The position numbers and the translations under genes were made by a program. The notes beneath the pieces were generated by a model. The model searched no databases. It was given only the letters and a program-made list of their open reading frames with translations, and was not told the origin of the DNA. DNA of 64,000 nucleotides, taken from NCBI GenBank assembly GCA_029747015.1, contig JAKOGI010000430.1, forward strand, positions 45,001 to 109,000, given 5' to 3'. The stretch is from Carnegiea gigantea (lineage: Eukaryota > Streptophyta > Magnoliopsida > Caryophyllales > Cactaceae). Shown here in pieces: positions 1 to 11,313 of the stretch. How positions within the stretch are numbered: position 1 is the first letter of the stretch; each line of letters begins with the position of its first letter.

Positions 1-1071
1 TCACCTTAGTTATTCTTCTGATTTGCTCTTTGCTTTTATGTTGCCTTCTCTTCTTGGTAATTTTTATAGTTATTTATAATTGATAAGTTGTTTATAACAC
101 ATTCTCTCACCATTTTTAGTGCTACTTCTTTACCAGCTTCTCAGCGACAAAAGCTCGTGAGTTCTACTGTGGTGTCATTTGATAAGGTTAATTTCTAACT
201 TTCCCAAGCTATTTCTTTTCCTTTAATTCATGGTAGCTATTTATGCTATGTGATTTAATGGATCAATTTTGAATTTGCAAGCATTAGTTTGAATTTGAGG
301 TTTACAGTTTGGTGGTTATAGTTTGAGTCATGATTTTGATTTTATTAATAACTTCAAAGAATAATTTGAGGGTTATAACTTAGTTGTTCTTATGCTTTGC
401 TCTCTGCTTTTATGTTGTCTTCTCTTCTTGGTTGCTTTCATTTTTTGCACAGATAAGTTGTTTATAATTGATTGCACTCCTCCACCCAAATTGTTGTTAT
501 CCTCTAAGGAATAATGCAGTATATGATTGTATGCATTCAAATATACTGCATCCCCCTAACCAGGAAAAAAAAAATGATTTCTATGTTATGCTGCCCTTAG
601 TGTTATGGTGTTTTTGTTGTCTTATTAGTGTTTTGGTGCTAGCATATTTAGCTAACTTTGTTTAATTCTATTTATTAGTTACATTGTTAATTGAAGTAAT
701 GATTAAAAAATGATGTATGTTATCATGTAAGTAGGCCATATGGACCATTCTGAATTCTTCCTATTGTAGACATCTCTTGATACTGGCATATTTAGCTAAC
801 TTTGATTAGGGTTATGCCCCTAAAGAAAATTCTATTGATTAGTGACATCATTGTGGTATTTTTCATATTAATTGAAGTACTGATTAAAAAATTATGTGTT
901 TTGTCATGTAAATGGACCATCTACACCATTCTGCATCCTTCCTGTTCCAGTTATGTGTTATTCAGATACTTTAGGGATTTAATCATTATATATTTTCATT
1001 TTTTAGTTATGAGATTAATCTTTCTCATTATTTTTCTGACTGTTCATATTTTGGTCAGTATAGAGAATAGC

Positions 1072-1112
1072 GCACACACACACACACACACACACTCTCT
1101 CTCTCTCTCCCT
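1072..1112. repeat. Compound microsatellite (CA)n(CT)n
   Basis: An uninterrupted CA run passes directly into a CT run, followed by CCCTCC. Confidence 0.9.
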
Positions 1113-2298
1113 CCTTCTCCTCTGTGTCTCTGTTGCTTTTGAATTACAATTGATATCCTTTCTTGACGACTATTTTGAAGTGCCATTCTACTCTATGACG
1201 TCTTGTTTCATGGAGCAATTGAAGCACCACCTTCGATTTTGAACTGATATGGCTTGCTTTGTTGTAATTTTTTCTTTTTTTAGTTGGATATTCGATTCTA
1301 GTTTCTCCAGAAATTAAATGGGTTCCATAATTGCAATGTTAGGGTTTGAATCAGTCTAGATTTGTGAGATTTCACACAGTTTAGGGTTTTCATCAGAGAT
1401 TTGTGTAATAATTATTCATTTTGTCTTTGTGAATATGGTTGTGCCATCATTTATACAGATTTTGAAGGGGCGGGGGATTATTTGTGTGGAGTTGGAATTC
1501 TTCTTCTTGGTTTGTTAACTACTTCCAACTCCTCACAAAAACCCAACTTAGGCAAATTTCATTAAGAGCATTATTTCAATAGCAAAGTTAATCGATGATG
1601 GTGGAACTTAATGAAAGTTTAATGAAAATGCTAAGTTTTTATCAGTGGAGAGTTGTTGTTTACGCAATCATGTTTATGTATTTTTACAGATCAACTCCTT
1701 CTCTCACCATTATTAGTATTGTTTCTTTTCCAGCATCTTAGCAACAAAAGCTTGTGATATCTTCTGCTCGTGGTGTCATATGATAAGGTTAATTTTGAAC
1801 ATTGTCAAGTTATTTCTTTTCCTTTGACTCATGGTAGTTATGTATGATATGTGATTTCAATGGTTCAATTGTGATATTCAATTGATTTGCAAGCATCAGT
1901 TTAAATGTGAGGTTTACGATTTAGGGTTATAGTTTGAGTCATGATTATGAATTTATTAATAAATTCACACGATAATATGATACCCCCCTCTCCATGCACA
2001 CAAAAAAATCTCAACCCCAGGTCTTTGGTTTTCTGTTCTGGGTGTTTGTTTGTAGATCCCTTCCTCAATATGTTAACGTAGTTATTCTTAATTTCTTATG
2101 CTCTGCTTTCCTCTGTTATACTGTCTTCTCTTCCCGATGGCTTTCTTTTTAAACACAAATGGGTTGTTTATAATTGATTATACTCCTCTACCATTGTTAT
2201 GCCGCCAAGGATTAGTGAAGTCTATGTTTATCTGCATTGAAATATACTTCAACCCCCCTCCCCCCCAAATTACTAAACCTTTCTATGTTGTCTACCCT

Positions 2299-2505
2299 AA
2301 TGTAACGTTTGGTTGGATGTAATGTTAGCAATGTAATGCAATCAACTTTGTAATGTAATCATAATTACTTAGTATGCAATAATTATAATTACAAAATAGT
2401 TCTTTCATTGCAATATTCTCATATAACCAAATAAGGTAATGAAAACATAATTACAAATTTTATTGCATTACGATGTTAATTACATCTAACCAAACGTTAT
2501 ATTAT
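2299..2505. mobile_element. Harbinger-like MITE, about 205 bp
   Basis: The left end TGTAACGTTTGGTTGGATGT and the reverse complement of the right end (TATAACGTTTGGTTAGATGT) match over more than 20 bases, and the similarity continues inward with AATGCAAT motifs. The element is AT-rich and has no ORF. The same CGTTTGGTTGG end motif marks the PIF/Harbinger element at 55683-61899, so this is probably a deletion derivative of that superfamily. The flanking TAA/TTA extends the inverted repeat, so the 3-bp target duplication is not resolved. Confidence 0.75.
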
Positions 2506-2795
2506 TGTTGTTATGATGCTATTTTTGTCCTGTTAGTTTCTTGATGCTTGCATATTAAGCTAACTTTGTTTGGTTCTATTGACTAATCGTATCATTGTGG
2601 TACTTTTATATTATCTCAAAGTAATGATTAAAAAATATTTTTTTTTATTATGTGAGTAGGCCATATAGGCCAATCTGTCTCTTTCCTATTTTAGATATGT
2701 GTTAGATACTTTTATGGACTTAATTGTTATATTTGAGTTACGGGATTAATCTTTTTGTATTTTTCTAACTATTTATATTCTCATCGGTATAGAAA

Positions 2796-4602
2796 ATGGC
2801 ACCAGGTAAAAGTTGGATGAACTTGAGTAAGGATGGTGGTCTTAGTGATGAATACGAAGTAGGTGTGGATAAGTTTATCAAATATACCTTCAGGAGGATG
2901 GGTGAAAATGATGAAATTAAGTTCCCTTGCATACGTTGATGTAATTCATTCTTTCAAAGTGAAAGGGTGGTTAGAGATCACCTAATAGCATATGGAAGTG
3001 TACAAGGGTACAATTTTTGGTATCATCACGGAGAGAGGGTGGGTGAAGTTCAATTAGACACTGAGTCTGAGGGGGGCAAATGAAGAGTCTAATAATGGTG
3101 ATGAATTTGTGGACGATGGCATGCAAAGTGATGATGAGATATTGGAGTTAATAACAAAGTGTTTTGCGAATGCTTTTGAAGGAGACAATGTGGATACAAG
3201 TTCTTTCAACCATCTTGAAGAACCAAATGATAGTGCAAACAAATTTTACACACCATTGAGGGACTTAGAGAAACCATTATATGAAGGCTCTAAGTGCTCA
3301 AAACTATCGGCTGTTATGAAGTTGTTGCATATCAAAACCCTTGGAAGATGGAGTAATGATTCTTTTAGTATGCTGTTGCAATTCTTAAAGGATGAACTAC
3401 TCCCATCTAGTTCACTAATGCTGAAATCTTATTATGAGGCAAAGAAACTGATTCGAAATCTTGGATTGGATTATAAGAAAATTGATGCTTGTGTTAATCA
3501 TTGCATGCTCTTTTGGAAAGAAGATGAAGAACTGGATAACTGTAAGGTCTGTGATGCTTTTAGATGGAAGCCTGATAAGGCAGTGGTGAACCCATGACAA
3601 AATCTAATGGAAAGAGAATTCTATTAAAGGTACTATGCTACTTCCCGCTTAAGCCAAGGCTTCAACATTTGTTTATTTCATCAAAGACAGCGACAGACAT
3701 GACTTGGCATAGTGATAAGCGGAACAAGGATGGGGTTATGAGGCATCCAGCTGACTCTAAGGCTTGGAAGCATTTTGATGAACTTAATGGAGATTTTGCT
3801 TCGGATCCTCGTAATGTTCACCTTGGCCTCGTACCTGATGGCTTCAACCCCTTCGCTAATATGTGTACTCCTTATAGCATTTGGCCTGTGATGCTAGTCC
3901 CCTATAACTTGCCTCCTTAGTTGTGTATGAAACAAGAGAACATAATATTGTCAATGATAATTCCAGGACCAGATAGCCCTGGTGATGCTATTGATGTTTA
4001 TCTCCAGCCATTAACAGCAGAGTTGAAAGAATTATGGGAAGTGGGGGTTGAAACATATGATGCTTTTAAACACCAAAACTTTACTTTATATGTAGCTCTT
4101 CTTTGGACTATTAATAATTTTCCTGCATATGGGATATTACCTGGATGGAGTACAAAGGGTAAATTTGCTTGTCCTTCTTACGACAAAGAAACTCGATCAA
4201 TTAGGCTACAACATTGTTGCAAGCAATTTTACATGGGTCATCGACGAGTTTTGCCAATTGACCATCCATGGAGAAGGAAGAAAGATATATTTGGACATAG
4301 AGAGAAAGCAACTCCACTAAAACCATTATCTGGTGATGATGTTCTTGTTCACGTCCAAGATCTTGAGAATATTTCATTGACTTGGCCACTCATAAGAAGG
4401 TGAAGATATCCCACCAGCTTAGGGGAGACGATTGGAAGATAATTGGAACAAAAAGAGTGTTTTTTTATTTTTAGTTGCCTTATTGGAAGTCTTTGTTGTT
4501 AAGGCATAATCTAGATGTCATGCATATCGAGAAAAATGTGTGTGATATTATCCTTGGAACAGTCATGAATACGAAAGTGAAGACCAAGGACACTATGAGA
4601 GC
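2796..4602 (+). pseudogene. CACTA TNPD-like transposase, N-terminal and Transposase_21 part (broken)
   Basis: The start chosen is ATG 2796 (MAPGKSWMNL), opening a transposase-associated zinc-finger-like domain with FPCIR, then an in-frame TGA at 2937 where the family usually has Cys, followed by CNSFF and the HHG motif. Reading resumes about 3109-3597 with a linker (CKVC, FRWKP), then 3594-3920 with the hallmark DMTWH, RHPADS, GFNPF and YNLPP stretches, then 3921-4403 (IPGPDSP, DVYLQPL, GWSTKGKFACP). At 4475-4602 come LLRHNLDVMHIEKNV and KTKD. These belong to the Transposase_21 family, the catalytic core of plant CACTA transposases. At least three stops and frame changes show decay. Inside the family CPVC motif the second Cys is Tyr (CPSY). 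Confidence 0.85.
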
Positions 4603-4610
4603 TCGCCTTG

Positions 4611-4752
4611 ATTTACAACAACAACAACAACAATACCTCCCAGTGTGGGGTCCCGCTTCCGCGGGGTCTGGGGAAATCTAGCTGTAGGCAATCTTACCTC
4701 TACCGGCATTCCTACCCGTAGAGAGGCTGATTCCAAGAGACTCACAAAAAAA
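4611..4752 (-). mobile_element. 5'-truncated RTE-LINE tail (or RTE-derived SINE) with target site duplication
   Basis: The block starts with (CAA)n and contains GGGGTCCCGCTTCCGCGGGG, ends near CCAAGAGACTCAC, and closely resembles the 3' end of the RTE LINE at 25560-25690. Read on the minus strand it ends in (TTG)n, as RTE tails do. It is flanked by an imperfect 19-bp duplication: AGCTCGCCTTGATTTACAA on the left and AACTCGCCTTGACTTACAA near 4762-4780 on the right. It splits the transposase gene between KTKD and the DUF4218 part. Confidence 0.8.
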
Positions 4753-4784
4753 AGATTTTGTGAACTCGCCTTGACTTACAAGTT

Positions 4785-5589
4785 ATGCAAATTAGGACAG
4801 AAGTCCATCCTATCCAAAGAGGCAATAAACTTGAGCTGCCTCCAGCATCTTACTCATTATCTCGAAATCAAATTGAAGTCTTGTGTAAATTGCTAAAGGA
4901 CGTAAAGGTTCCAGATGAGTTCTCATCTAGCGTTTCTCATTGTGTGAACCTAAAGGAGTATAAAATCTCGGGTCTTAAGAGTCATGATTGCCACATTATT
5001 TTGCAACGCCTTCTTCCACTAGCATTTCGTGGCCTTCTTCCTAAAGATATATGCGAGCCGCTCATTGAGTTGCCAATGTTTTTCAATGTGCTATATGGTA
5101 AATCTTTGAAAGGAGAGGACTTGGAGCAAATAAAAAAGCAAATTCCTCTTACACTTTCTAAGTTAGAAAGGTGTCTTCCTCTGTCTTGCTTTGATGTTAT
5201 GTTGCATTTACCCATTCATTTAGCCGATGAGGCTTTGATTTGTGGACCTGTTAGTTTCCGATCGATGTATTTTGGAAAGAGATGACTACATAAATTGAAG
5301 TCATGTGTTCGCAATAAGGCTCGACCAGAAGCTTCAATCGCAGAGGCTTACATTGCTGAAGAGTGCATGACTCTATGCTCAATGTATCTGCATAAGATTG
5401 GGACGAAATTTAATCACCTTGATCGAAATGATGAGGGTGATGTTGGACCTAAGAAAAACTTCAATTTACTCTCATATGGGAAGGCCTTTAGGAGCGGGTA
5501 AAGTGCGCAATTTAGACATTTGTGACAGGGAGCGAGCTCATTTGTATGTATTGAAAAATTACAAGGAAGTTTCACCTTTTTTTAGGTAA
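4785..5589 (+). pseudogene. CACTA transposase, DUF4218 segment (broken)
   Basis: The reading frame 4785-5285 carries the DUF4218 region with LKSHDCHIILQRLLP, LPLAFRGLLP, IELPMFFNVL and DVMLHLPIHL, followed by GPVSFRSMYFGKR and a stop at 5283. The family continues here with a Tyr-Leu-Lys type stretch, and the frame indeed resumes as KLKSCVRNKARPE, EAYIAEECMTLCSMYLH to about 5501. A single nonsense change at 5283 therefore separates two parts of one domain. A donor-like site and a non-coding stretch follow at about 5586, suggesting an intron before the next block. Confidence 0.85.
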
Positions 5590-5830
5590 ATGTGAAACTT
5601 TCTAACATAATAGTTTGTTTTTAATATTCCATCCTATTTAACATGATTCTGATCAGTAGATTTTTTTTTTTTTGGTTATTGGTATGAAGGGAACATTCTG
5701 AGGTGTTTGCACACAGTGGATTGGCATTAACAGTAGAAGAGGAAGATAAGCACTTTTTCTAATGGTTTAAAGAGGAGGTAAATGTGTTTGCTTACTTTGT
5801 TTTCTTTATCTGATAAGTTTACTTAGATAT

Positions 5831-6448
5831 ATGATGGATGCTATCATTGACAGCTTAAATGTATATCGTGCTTTGCAGGTGGCGCAATTACACAAAGATG
5901 GAAAATGTCTAATGGGAGATGAGCTATTATCACTGTCACACTGTCTTACTAATTACGGGACTAGTTTTAGTGGTTCTATCACCGATGGATATAGGTTCCA
6001 CATTCAAATTCGCGAGAAGAACGTTCAAACTCAAAATAGTGTTGTGTTTGTACTTGGTAATATGGGGGCAGAGACAAAAAATATAGATTATTATGGTGTT
6101 TTAATGGAGGTCATCAGGTTGGAATATATGGGAGGCAATCATGTCGTGCTGTTTCGATGTAATTGGTGGGATGTGCATGATACTGGTAGAGGGGTAAAAG
6201 TTGATAAATTTGGGTTTGTTAGTCTTAATAGCAAAAGGCTTCTTAAGGGAAATGACCCTTTCATTTTGGCAAGTCAAGCATCGCAAGTGTTTTATTGCGA
6301 TGATATTGCTAGTAAAGGTTGGCTTATTGCTGTCAAAGTGCAACCTTATGATGTATATGATATTTCAATGCCCAGTGAAGATGAAGTTGAAGTTGAGGAT
6401 CATCCTACTAATACGCTCTTAAATGATGATGTATTGGATGAGGTATAA
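5831..6448 (+). pseudogene. CACTA transposase, DUF4216 segment
   Basis: This 205-residue open frame contains the DUF4216 signature: YYGVLMEVIRLEYMGG, NHVVLFRCNWWDV, GRGVKVDKFGFVSLN, DPFILASQASQVFYC and a WLIAVKVQPYDVYD ending, followed by an acidic tail (EDEVEVEDHP). DUF4216 is the C-terminal block of plant CACTA transposases. The stretch is uninterrupted, but the gene upstream is broken. The true exon probably starts after the AG at 5879 (TTTGCAG before GTGGCGC); the ATG at 5831 is then intronic. Confidence 0.85.
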
Positions 6449-6932
6449 CAAGAGAGGGAGTCATTTCATCCACAGTTTGATATGGCTCAATCAAGTTTGT
6501 TTGATATCGAGCTGAATTGGTGAAGGGATGATGTTGAATCAGACGTTGTGGATATATCAGAATCTAGTAGCAAAAGGAAGAGATAATATCAATCCTAAGA
6601 GCGATATGTATCTTTGACTAAGAAAGTGTCTGGTTATTAGGACTTTTTCTTGTTTGTGATGACATTTTAAAAATTTTTGTACTCATGAAGTGTCAGCTTC
6701 CTGTCCTTTGATGCGTTCAGCACTTATTACTCTATCTGCATGCTATTTTATCTATTTTTTTGGTTTCCAGGTTTGATAAATATTCAGCTATTGTATATAA
6801 GGGATCTCACCCTTTTAATATAATTTTTTTGACCCTTCTCCTCTCATTATAATGTGTGGTGCATACAAGTATAAATGACCCTGGCAAAAAAAATGGGAAA
6901 GCGCACTTTTGTAACCCCCTGACACACTCGAC
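6449..6932. other. CACTA intergenic spacer
   Basis: AT-rich DNA between the two CACTA genes. The acidic transposase tail may run slightly past 6448 but hits stops. No other gene or repeat is visible. Confidence 0.5.
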
Positions 6933-7319
6933 ATGAATCGGTCACAAGGCTTGAAGCAGTCATTACTTCGACCTTCCTCATCTAAAAACAAGCATTCTTA
7001 CAATAGCACTCCATATGTACAAAAGGAAGAAAATGTCTCTTACGCAGCAGGTGAAAAAGGTACACCAAGTTTGAACCTGCAGAATGACTCTGACTTCAAC
7101 GTGGGAGTTAATGAAGATGATCATCTTACACTACTTGAACCACAAGGCTCTACTGATAAGAGTGTTTGTACACCATCTCTAGATGAGGAGGGTAGAGAAG
7201 ATGAAAGGACTGTTGATCATAATATTGAGCAGCCTAGTGTGTTGAATTTAGAATATATGTTATTTATTTCTATGCTCAATGAGTTTGGTATTTGCTTTTG
7301 GTTTAAGCGTTGGGGTTGA
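6933..7319 (+). pseudogene. Probable 5' exon of the CACTA second gene
   Basis: A 128-residue frame from ATG 6933, rich in Ser, Asn, Asp and Glu (KNKHSYNSTPYVQKEEN, NEDDHLTLLEPQ, DEEGREDERTVD). It has no recognisable fold. Its place after the DUF4216 block and before the Transposase_24-like exon at 8281-8512 fits the low-complexity N-terminal part of the second CACTA gene. The last residues after about LNLEYM look like read-through into an intron. The function is inferred from position only. Confidence 0.4.
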
Positions 7320-7704
7320 ATTGGATTTGTGAAGTATGATTATTTGCTTAAGAGTGGCCTCTGCCCAGAATTTTTAGGTACTTTGAGCGTGTAACAGGCG
7401 TGGTCTTCTTCATTTGTGTTTTGGGTATACTAAAGTCAAAGAGGCTTTGTTCTCTTTCATCATAAGCAGAAAATAAATTTTGGGATGATTGAATTGTTTT
7501 ACAAAATGGTTTTATCTTAACCTCTTTCTAGTTTCTAATCACCTTTTGCCTAAGTTTCATAGTGTGACCAAGTATTTTGATACCTATAACTCTATGTATC
7601 ACCCTTGTTTCTGTATAATAGGATGAGTGTGTTAGTCTCCATTCGTGTGGTATAATTCAGGGTCTTAATACTGTTTTTAAATAACTTAGTTAACTAATTG
7701 AGTC

Positions 7705-8090
7705 CTTTTTCTCCCAAGCATTCTCACGAAACTCCTCCCGTCAGAGGAAGATCCATCAAGGCAAAGTAATTGATGAAATCACGGAACTCTTCCATTGCAA
7801 CAGAAGGGTGTGCATCTGTATTCCTTTCTTGGTCCAGAATTTCACTAAAATCCCTCCCCCAAAGCACTATGGACCAACCCTCCCATCTCTCAAATATCGA
7901 AGCTCATCGCACATTCTTAGCTTGTCAATTCTAGTTTACAAACCATAAACTCCAGTGAGAGCCCAAGTGAAGTCATCTGCGGCCATTTGCAGGATGCAAG
8001 TAATTGAAATTTCTTCACCAAGTGGAAAGTGCTTTTATCCCACTTTACTAATGCCCCCAACTAATCCTGTAGCCCTAAGAGCAACAAAAT
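7705..8090 (-). pseudogene. L1-type LINE endonuclease fragment, antisense
   Basis: Translating the minus strand gives, in pieces, a Leu-Val-Gly-Gly-Ile stretch, ISITCILQMAADDFTWALTG then VYG, DELRYLR, and near 7700-7860 FSEILDQERN, MEEFRDFINYFALMDLPLTG. These match the order of the plant L1 apurinic endonuclease domain (a GGI, then FTWALTGVYGP, a GDFNE and a MEEFRDFI/DLPLTGG region). Frames change at least twice and stops occur. Most of the LINE is absent. It sits in the intron-like gap of the CACTA second gene. Confidence 0.65.
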
Positions 8091-8280
8091 CAATCAGTTG
8101 TTTCTCCATCAGCTATAAATATTTTGTTTGTATAGATTCAAAGTGCCACACTTATACTTTGTTTACATATTTTAGAGCTTCAAAGTGCTGTATCTCCCCC
8201 TCTTTTTTCATTGCTTGTTTTGTTTATATATTTTAGAGGCAGAGATAGATGGATCCAAAAGTATGAATAACAAGAAAAGG

Positions 8281-8512
8281 CGGTGCACTTCAAACCACGT
8301 GGTCCTAATAGGTGTAAGCAGCTGACAAACTTGAAGAATGGAGAGAAGTTGGAACTTACTTTCACAATGGTCCTGTTGGTGAAAATCACAATCTCATAAC
8401 AAGATATATGGGCATGTTGGTAAAAGATCATACTGTGTGTCCTGTCCGTGTACATTCTTGCAATGATATTGATGAGAGTGCAAAAGAACAAATGCAGGCT
8501 GCAGTTAAGGTA
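8281..8512 (+). pseudogene. Transposase_24-like exon of CACTA second gene (TNP1-like)
   Basis: The frame reads PRGPNRCKQLTNLKNGEKLE, then after a frameshift near 8360 continues NGPVGENHNLITRYMGMLVK, DHTVCPVRVHSCNDID, KEQMQAAVK, and stops at a splice-donor-like GTAATT (8509). A RGPTR motif, a GxPxGE motif and the S-W-x-D spacing are features of the plant Ptta/En-Spm transposase family (Transposase_24). The conserved Trp is Cys here (HSCND). The frameshift shows it is inactive. Confidence 0.65.
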
Positions 8513-9949
8513 ATTGCATATGCCTAAGAACCAGTGCCTTCATTCATATCATTTTTTGGATTTAATGTCTTGCAAAGTCATGTGGAATAAGCCTCACCTT
8601 TCCATACATGTTCCATGGTTATAGAAAACCCAGTTGTTTGTTAAACTATTTCAAAGGTCTGTATATTTCTTCTGTTGTAGCCAAATAGGCATGCAATGCT
8701 GAGTGCTCTCGTCTAAGCATGTGGAACACCTCTAAGGAGCGGGCATACTTGACCCTGGAGGGAGAAAATGGAGTTCTGTTTTCACTGGGTGATCACTAAA
8801 TAAAGTAACTCCTTTAGGAGCCATAATAAAGAAAACCAGTAGAAGTCAGTGCCTTTTATTTCTTTCCTTTTTTTCTTCTTCGCTACGCACGTACAACACC
8901 TCTGAAGAGAGAGCATATGAGAATTAAAATGGTAACCTCAGGCATACGAAAGGACTGCCTTCATACTAGTTCAAGTTCTCGGTGGCACTCTTACAAAGGT
9001 CAATGCTAACTACACAATGCCTGCACCTCTTTGAAATTTTTGGATCACAGATATTTTCTCTCAAATTCGTTGTATATGGTAAGCCTCTTGATAATATTAT
9101 CCTATGAAGAATTTCCTATCTAGGTAAAAGGTTTATAAATAAACCAAGGTATGTATTTTCAAGTCAATGTCATAGCTAATCTAATGCCATGAAGCAAAAT
9201 CATCCTGACTCTTGGACTGAATGAAGCGATGACTGCAACAGAATATCAGGTAAATACCATGGAACACCATCAGTGCATATTTATCTTCAATTATCTGATA
9301 CAACCAAAACCATAGCATAGGAAATTAAAGGTAATTACACATGTCAGAAACCTTTTCTATATTCACTATTTCCCTTTGCCATAGCAAGAAGCTCATTCCT
9401 ATTTTTCCCAACAACATGAGTCGTGTCCTGTAAGTGAATATGCAACTACTTCAATCACACAGTAAACCAACGGATAAAAGAAGAAGAAATTGATTTTACT
9501 GGATCACAGTCCATACCAGGGGAGGGAAAAATGATGAATTCAAATATACACCTCTATGAAGTTGGAGGCCTAGGATAAGGTGGCAAACCTTATACAAGCA
9601 GTTTTTTAAAAAAATCCTCCTTTGTCAGTTTAGGCACCTAGTACTTTCCCCTTGGTTCTTGTGTGCAATTATTCTTAGGATTGATGGACTTTGTTTGTAG
9701 TTTCTACGAGCCGTTCCTTTTACGATGTTAGTGTGGTACTGATTGCTTATTGGCCTAATGGTGTTCCTTTTAATGTGTTTCCATGTCTAGCACTTCATTG
9801 TCTTACTGTGTTAGATTGGATTGCTTTCATCACTATTTGTTTTCCTTTAATGCTCTTTATTCCGCACTACACGAGCACCATATGTAAACAACTAAATTTT
9901 ACATTGTACTTTCACAGGTGTATATGGATATTTTCAAGGTGCATATAGA
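8513..9949. other. CACTA 3' region without recognisable genes
   Basis: No family motif is visible in any frame. An open frame at 9691-9948 is Phe/Ile/Cys-rich and composition-driven. Nothing else supported. Confidence 0.4.
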
Positions 9950-10052
9950 TTTTTGGAATTGAAGATGGATATATTTTGGTATTCAACATGAAGATAGACA
10001 TATTTTGGTATCCAATAGGAAGACAAATACATTTTGAAGATGGACATATTTT
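9950..10052 (+). repeat. Short imperfect tandem repeat, unit about 34 bp
   Basis: Three to four copies of a unit resembling GAAGATGGACATATTTTGGT followed by ATTCAACA or a similar stretch occur in a row, with decreasing similarity to the right. Confidence 0.65.
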
Positions 10053-10589
10053 GCTGCACAAGATTATATTTACATGTTTCATTTCTTACTATTATTAAGT
10101 TGCTATGACAATTATGATATATGTATTCCAAACATTAAACAGATTCGCAGTGTATTGCACCTATGTTTTGGGCATGTCTCATTATGAAGATGACTGCACA
10201 TATGCTTAGTTCTGAATGCAGGGTTGGTGTCTGCCCTTACTTTGGGTTCATTCTGTTGTTGATCAAAAAATTTATGTGAATATATACGTAGATGATTTAT
10301 TTGCGACAAGTACTACATGGTTGCGATTGAAGAAACATTTGGTTAACTATATCTACTAGCAACGAGTGCAATCTAGTTGTAACTAGTCATAACCAGCTAA
10401 AATGTGGTTGTAGATGGTCAAAATAAAGCCCACAAGCTACGCATCATGTTGTAAAAGCTCAGTAGTTACAACAAGAAGAGTACCTTGTCATAAAAGATAT
10501 TATCCATTTACAATGAGAGCTATGGCTGTGATGGATCAAAACAGCTACCACAAGAAACAAAACTTAATTGTCTTCCCAATTACGACAAG

Positions 10590-10946
10590 ATACAGAGCTC
10601 CTTGTAAGTAACAACAAAACAATTACCATGTGGTGCACTATTGGTTGTAAATGTCACAACAATTACGATGAGATTCCTAGCTCGTTGTAAATAACAAGAA
10701 GTTAAACACCACGAGATGCGCGTCTCGTCGTTAATGAACTTACAATAACGACGAGACAAGTAGCTCGTTGTAAATTGAAAAAAATACGATGAACCTTTCA
10801 TACCGGTTGTTGCTAAAGCCCAAACATTTGCAACCAGCTCTTGTGTGACGAGTCACAACCGTGTGGAATACTCCTCATGAAATCCTTTTGCAATGAGTTC
10901 ATTAACCTTTTACATCTCGTTGTAAAACACATTGTTTCTTGTAGTG
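10590..10946 (-). repeat. CACTA subterminal repeats and terminal inverted repeat
   Basis: The motif AGCTCGTTGTAA or a close variant recurs near 10596, 10678, 10756 and 10915, in mixed order with its complement (TTACAACGAG-like) and ACGACGAG. The block ends in TTCTTGTAGTG, the reverse complement of CACTACAAGAA. In En/Spm elements such short subterminal repeats bind the element-encoded TNPA/TNP1-type protein; that role here is inferred. The base triplet after the end is AAT (10947-10949), a candidate 3-bp target duplication whose partner is outside the window. Confidence 0.8.
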
Positions 10947-10974
10947 AATTTGTAATATGATTTTAAGATATTCT

Positions 10975-11313
10975 GACCAAAATTTTGTGTGACCGAACCC
11001 GAACCCGATTTTTTAATGTCTGAACCCGGTTGTTCGAAACTGTTTTTATAAAATTTTCTAAAGAATTTGGACTAAAATTATACGTAAACATAGTTGCTCA
11101 ATGTCCGAACCCGGTTGTTCGATTGTCCGAATTTGTCCGAACCCGAAATGATTTAAAAATTCGGATAATAGGAGCCCAAATGCTCAAACTCGGACCCTAG
11201 ATTTAAATTCGGACATGATTTTTTCCGGGTCAGACATTAATTTGGTGACTGTACCTGATTTTTTCCGGGTCAGACAAATTGGGTAATCGGATCGGACAGA
11301 TTTTTGCCAACCC
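10975..11313. mobile_element. hAT-like MITE fragment
   Basis: The stretch is full of ACCCGAACCCG and CCGGGTCAGAC words and ends GCCAACCCTAG, a common terminus type of plant hAT MITEs. The matching left terminus is not found next to the CACTA end, so this is a fragment. Lineage is inferred from word content. Confidence 0.45.

Larger units (their letters stand above)
1..2760 (+). repeat. Diverged tandem duplication in the CACTA 5' region
   Basis: The block 1-1000 and the block about 1690-2760 run in parallel over long stretches. Shared landmarks include TCTCACCAT near 105 and 1704, GACAAAAGCTCGTGA versus AACAAAAGCTTGTGA near 146 and 1743, TATAGTTTGAGTCATGATT near 318 and 1930, and AAGTTGTTTATAATTGATT versus GGGTTGTTTATAATTGATT near 454 and 2161. 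The gene-near piece with AGCTAACTTTG recurs at about 650, 794 and 2560. There is no coding signal; open stretches at 802-1242 and 2098-2322 look fortuitous. This resembles the transposon leader duplicated long ago. Confidence 0.65.
1..10946 (+). mobile_element. CACTA (En/Spm) DNA transposon, right-hand part, degenerate
   Basis: The right terminus is visible at 10930-10946: read on the minus strand it begins CACTACAAGAAACAATG, the standard plant CACTA terminal inverted repeat. It is preceded by about 350 bp of subterminal repeats. Inside, on the plus strand, lie a TNPD-like transposase with the Transposase_21, DUF4218 and DUF4216 blocks and a Transposase_24-like second gene, the usual CACTA gene pair and order. 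No matching CACTA start was seen near base 1, so the left end must lie outside the window or be lost. Both genes carry stops and frameshifts, so this copy cannot be autonomous. Later insertions include an RTE tail, an L1 fragment and a MITE. Confidence 0.85.

Noticed and set aside
802..1242. 146-residue open frame on the plus strand
   Set aside because: It runs through a CA/CT microsatellite and a duplicated non-coding block; composition is hydrophobic and repeat-driven, no family motif.
9691..9948. 85-residue Cys/Phe-rich frame
   Set aside because: No domain, no splice context and lies in the decayed CACTA 3' region.
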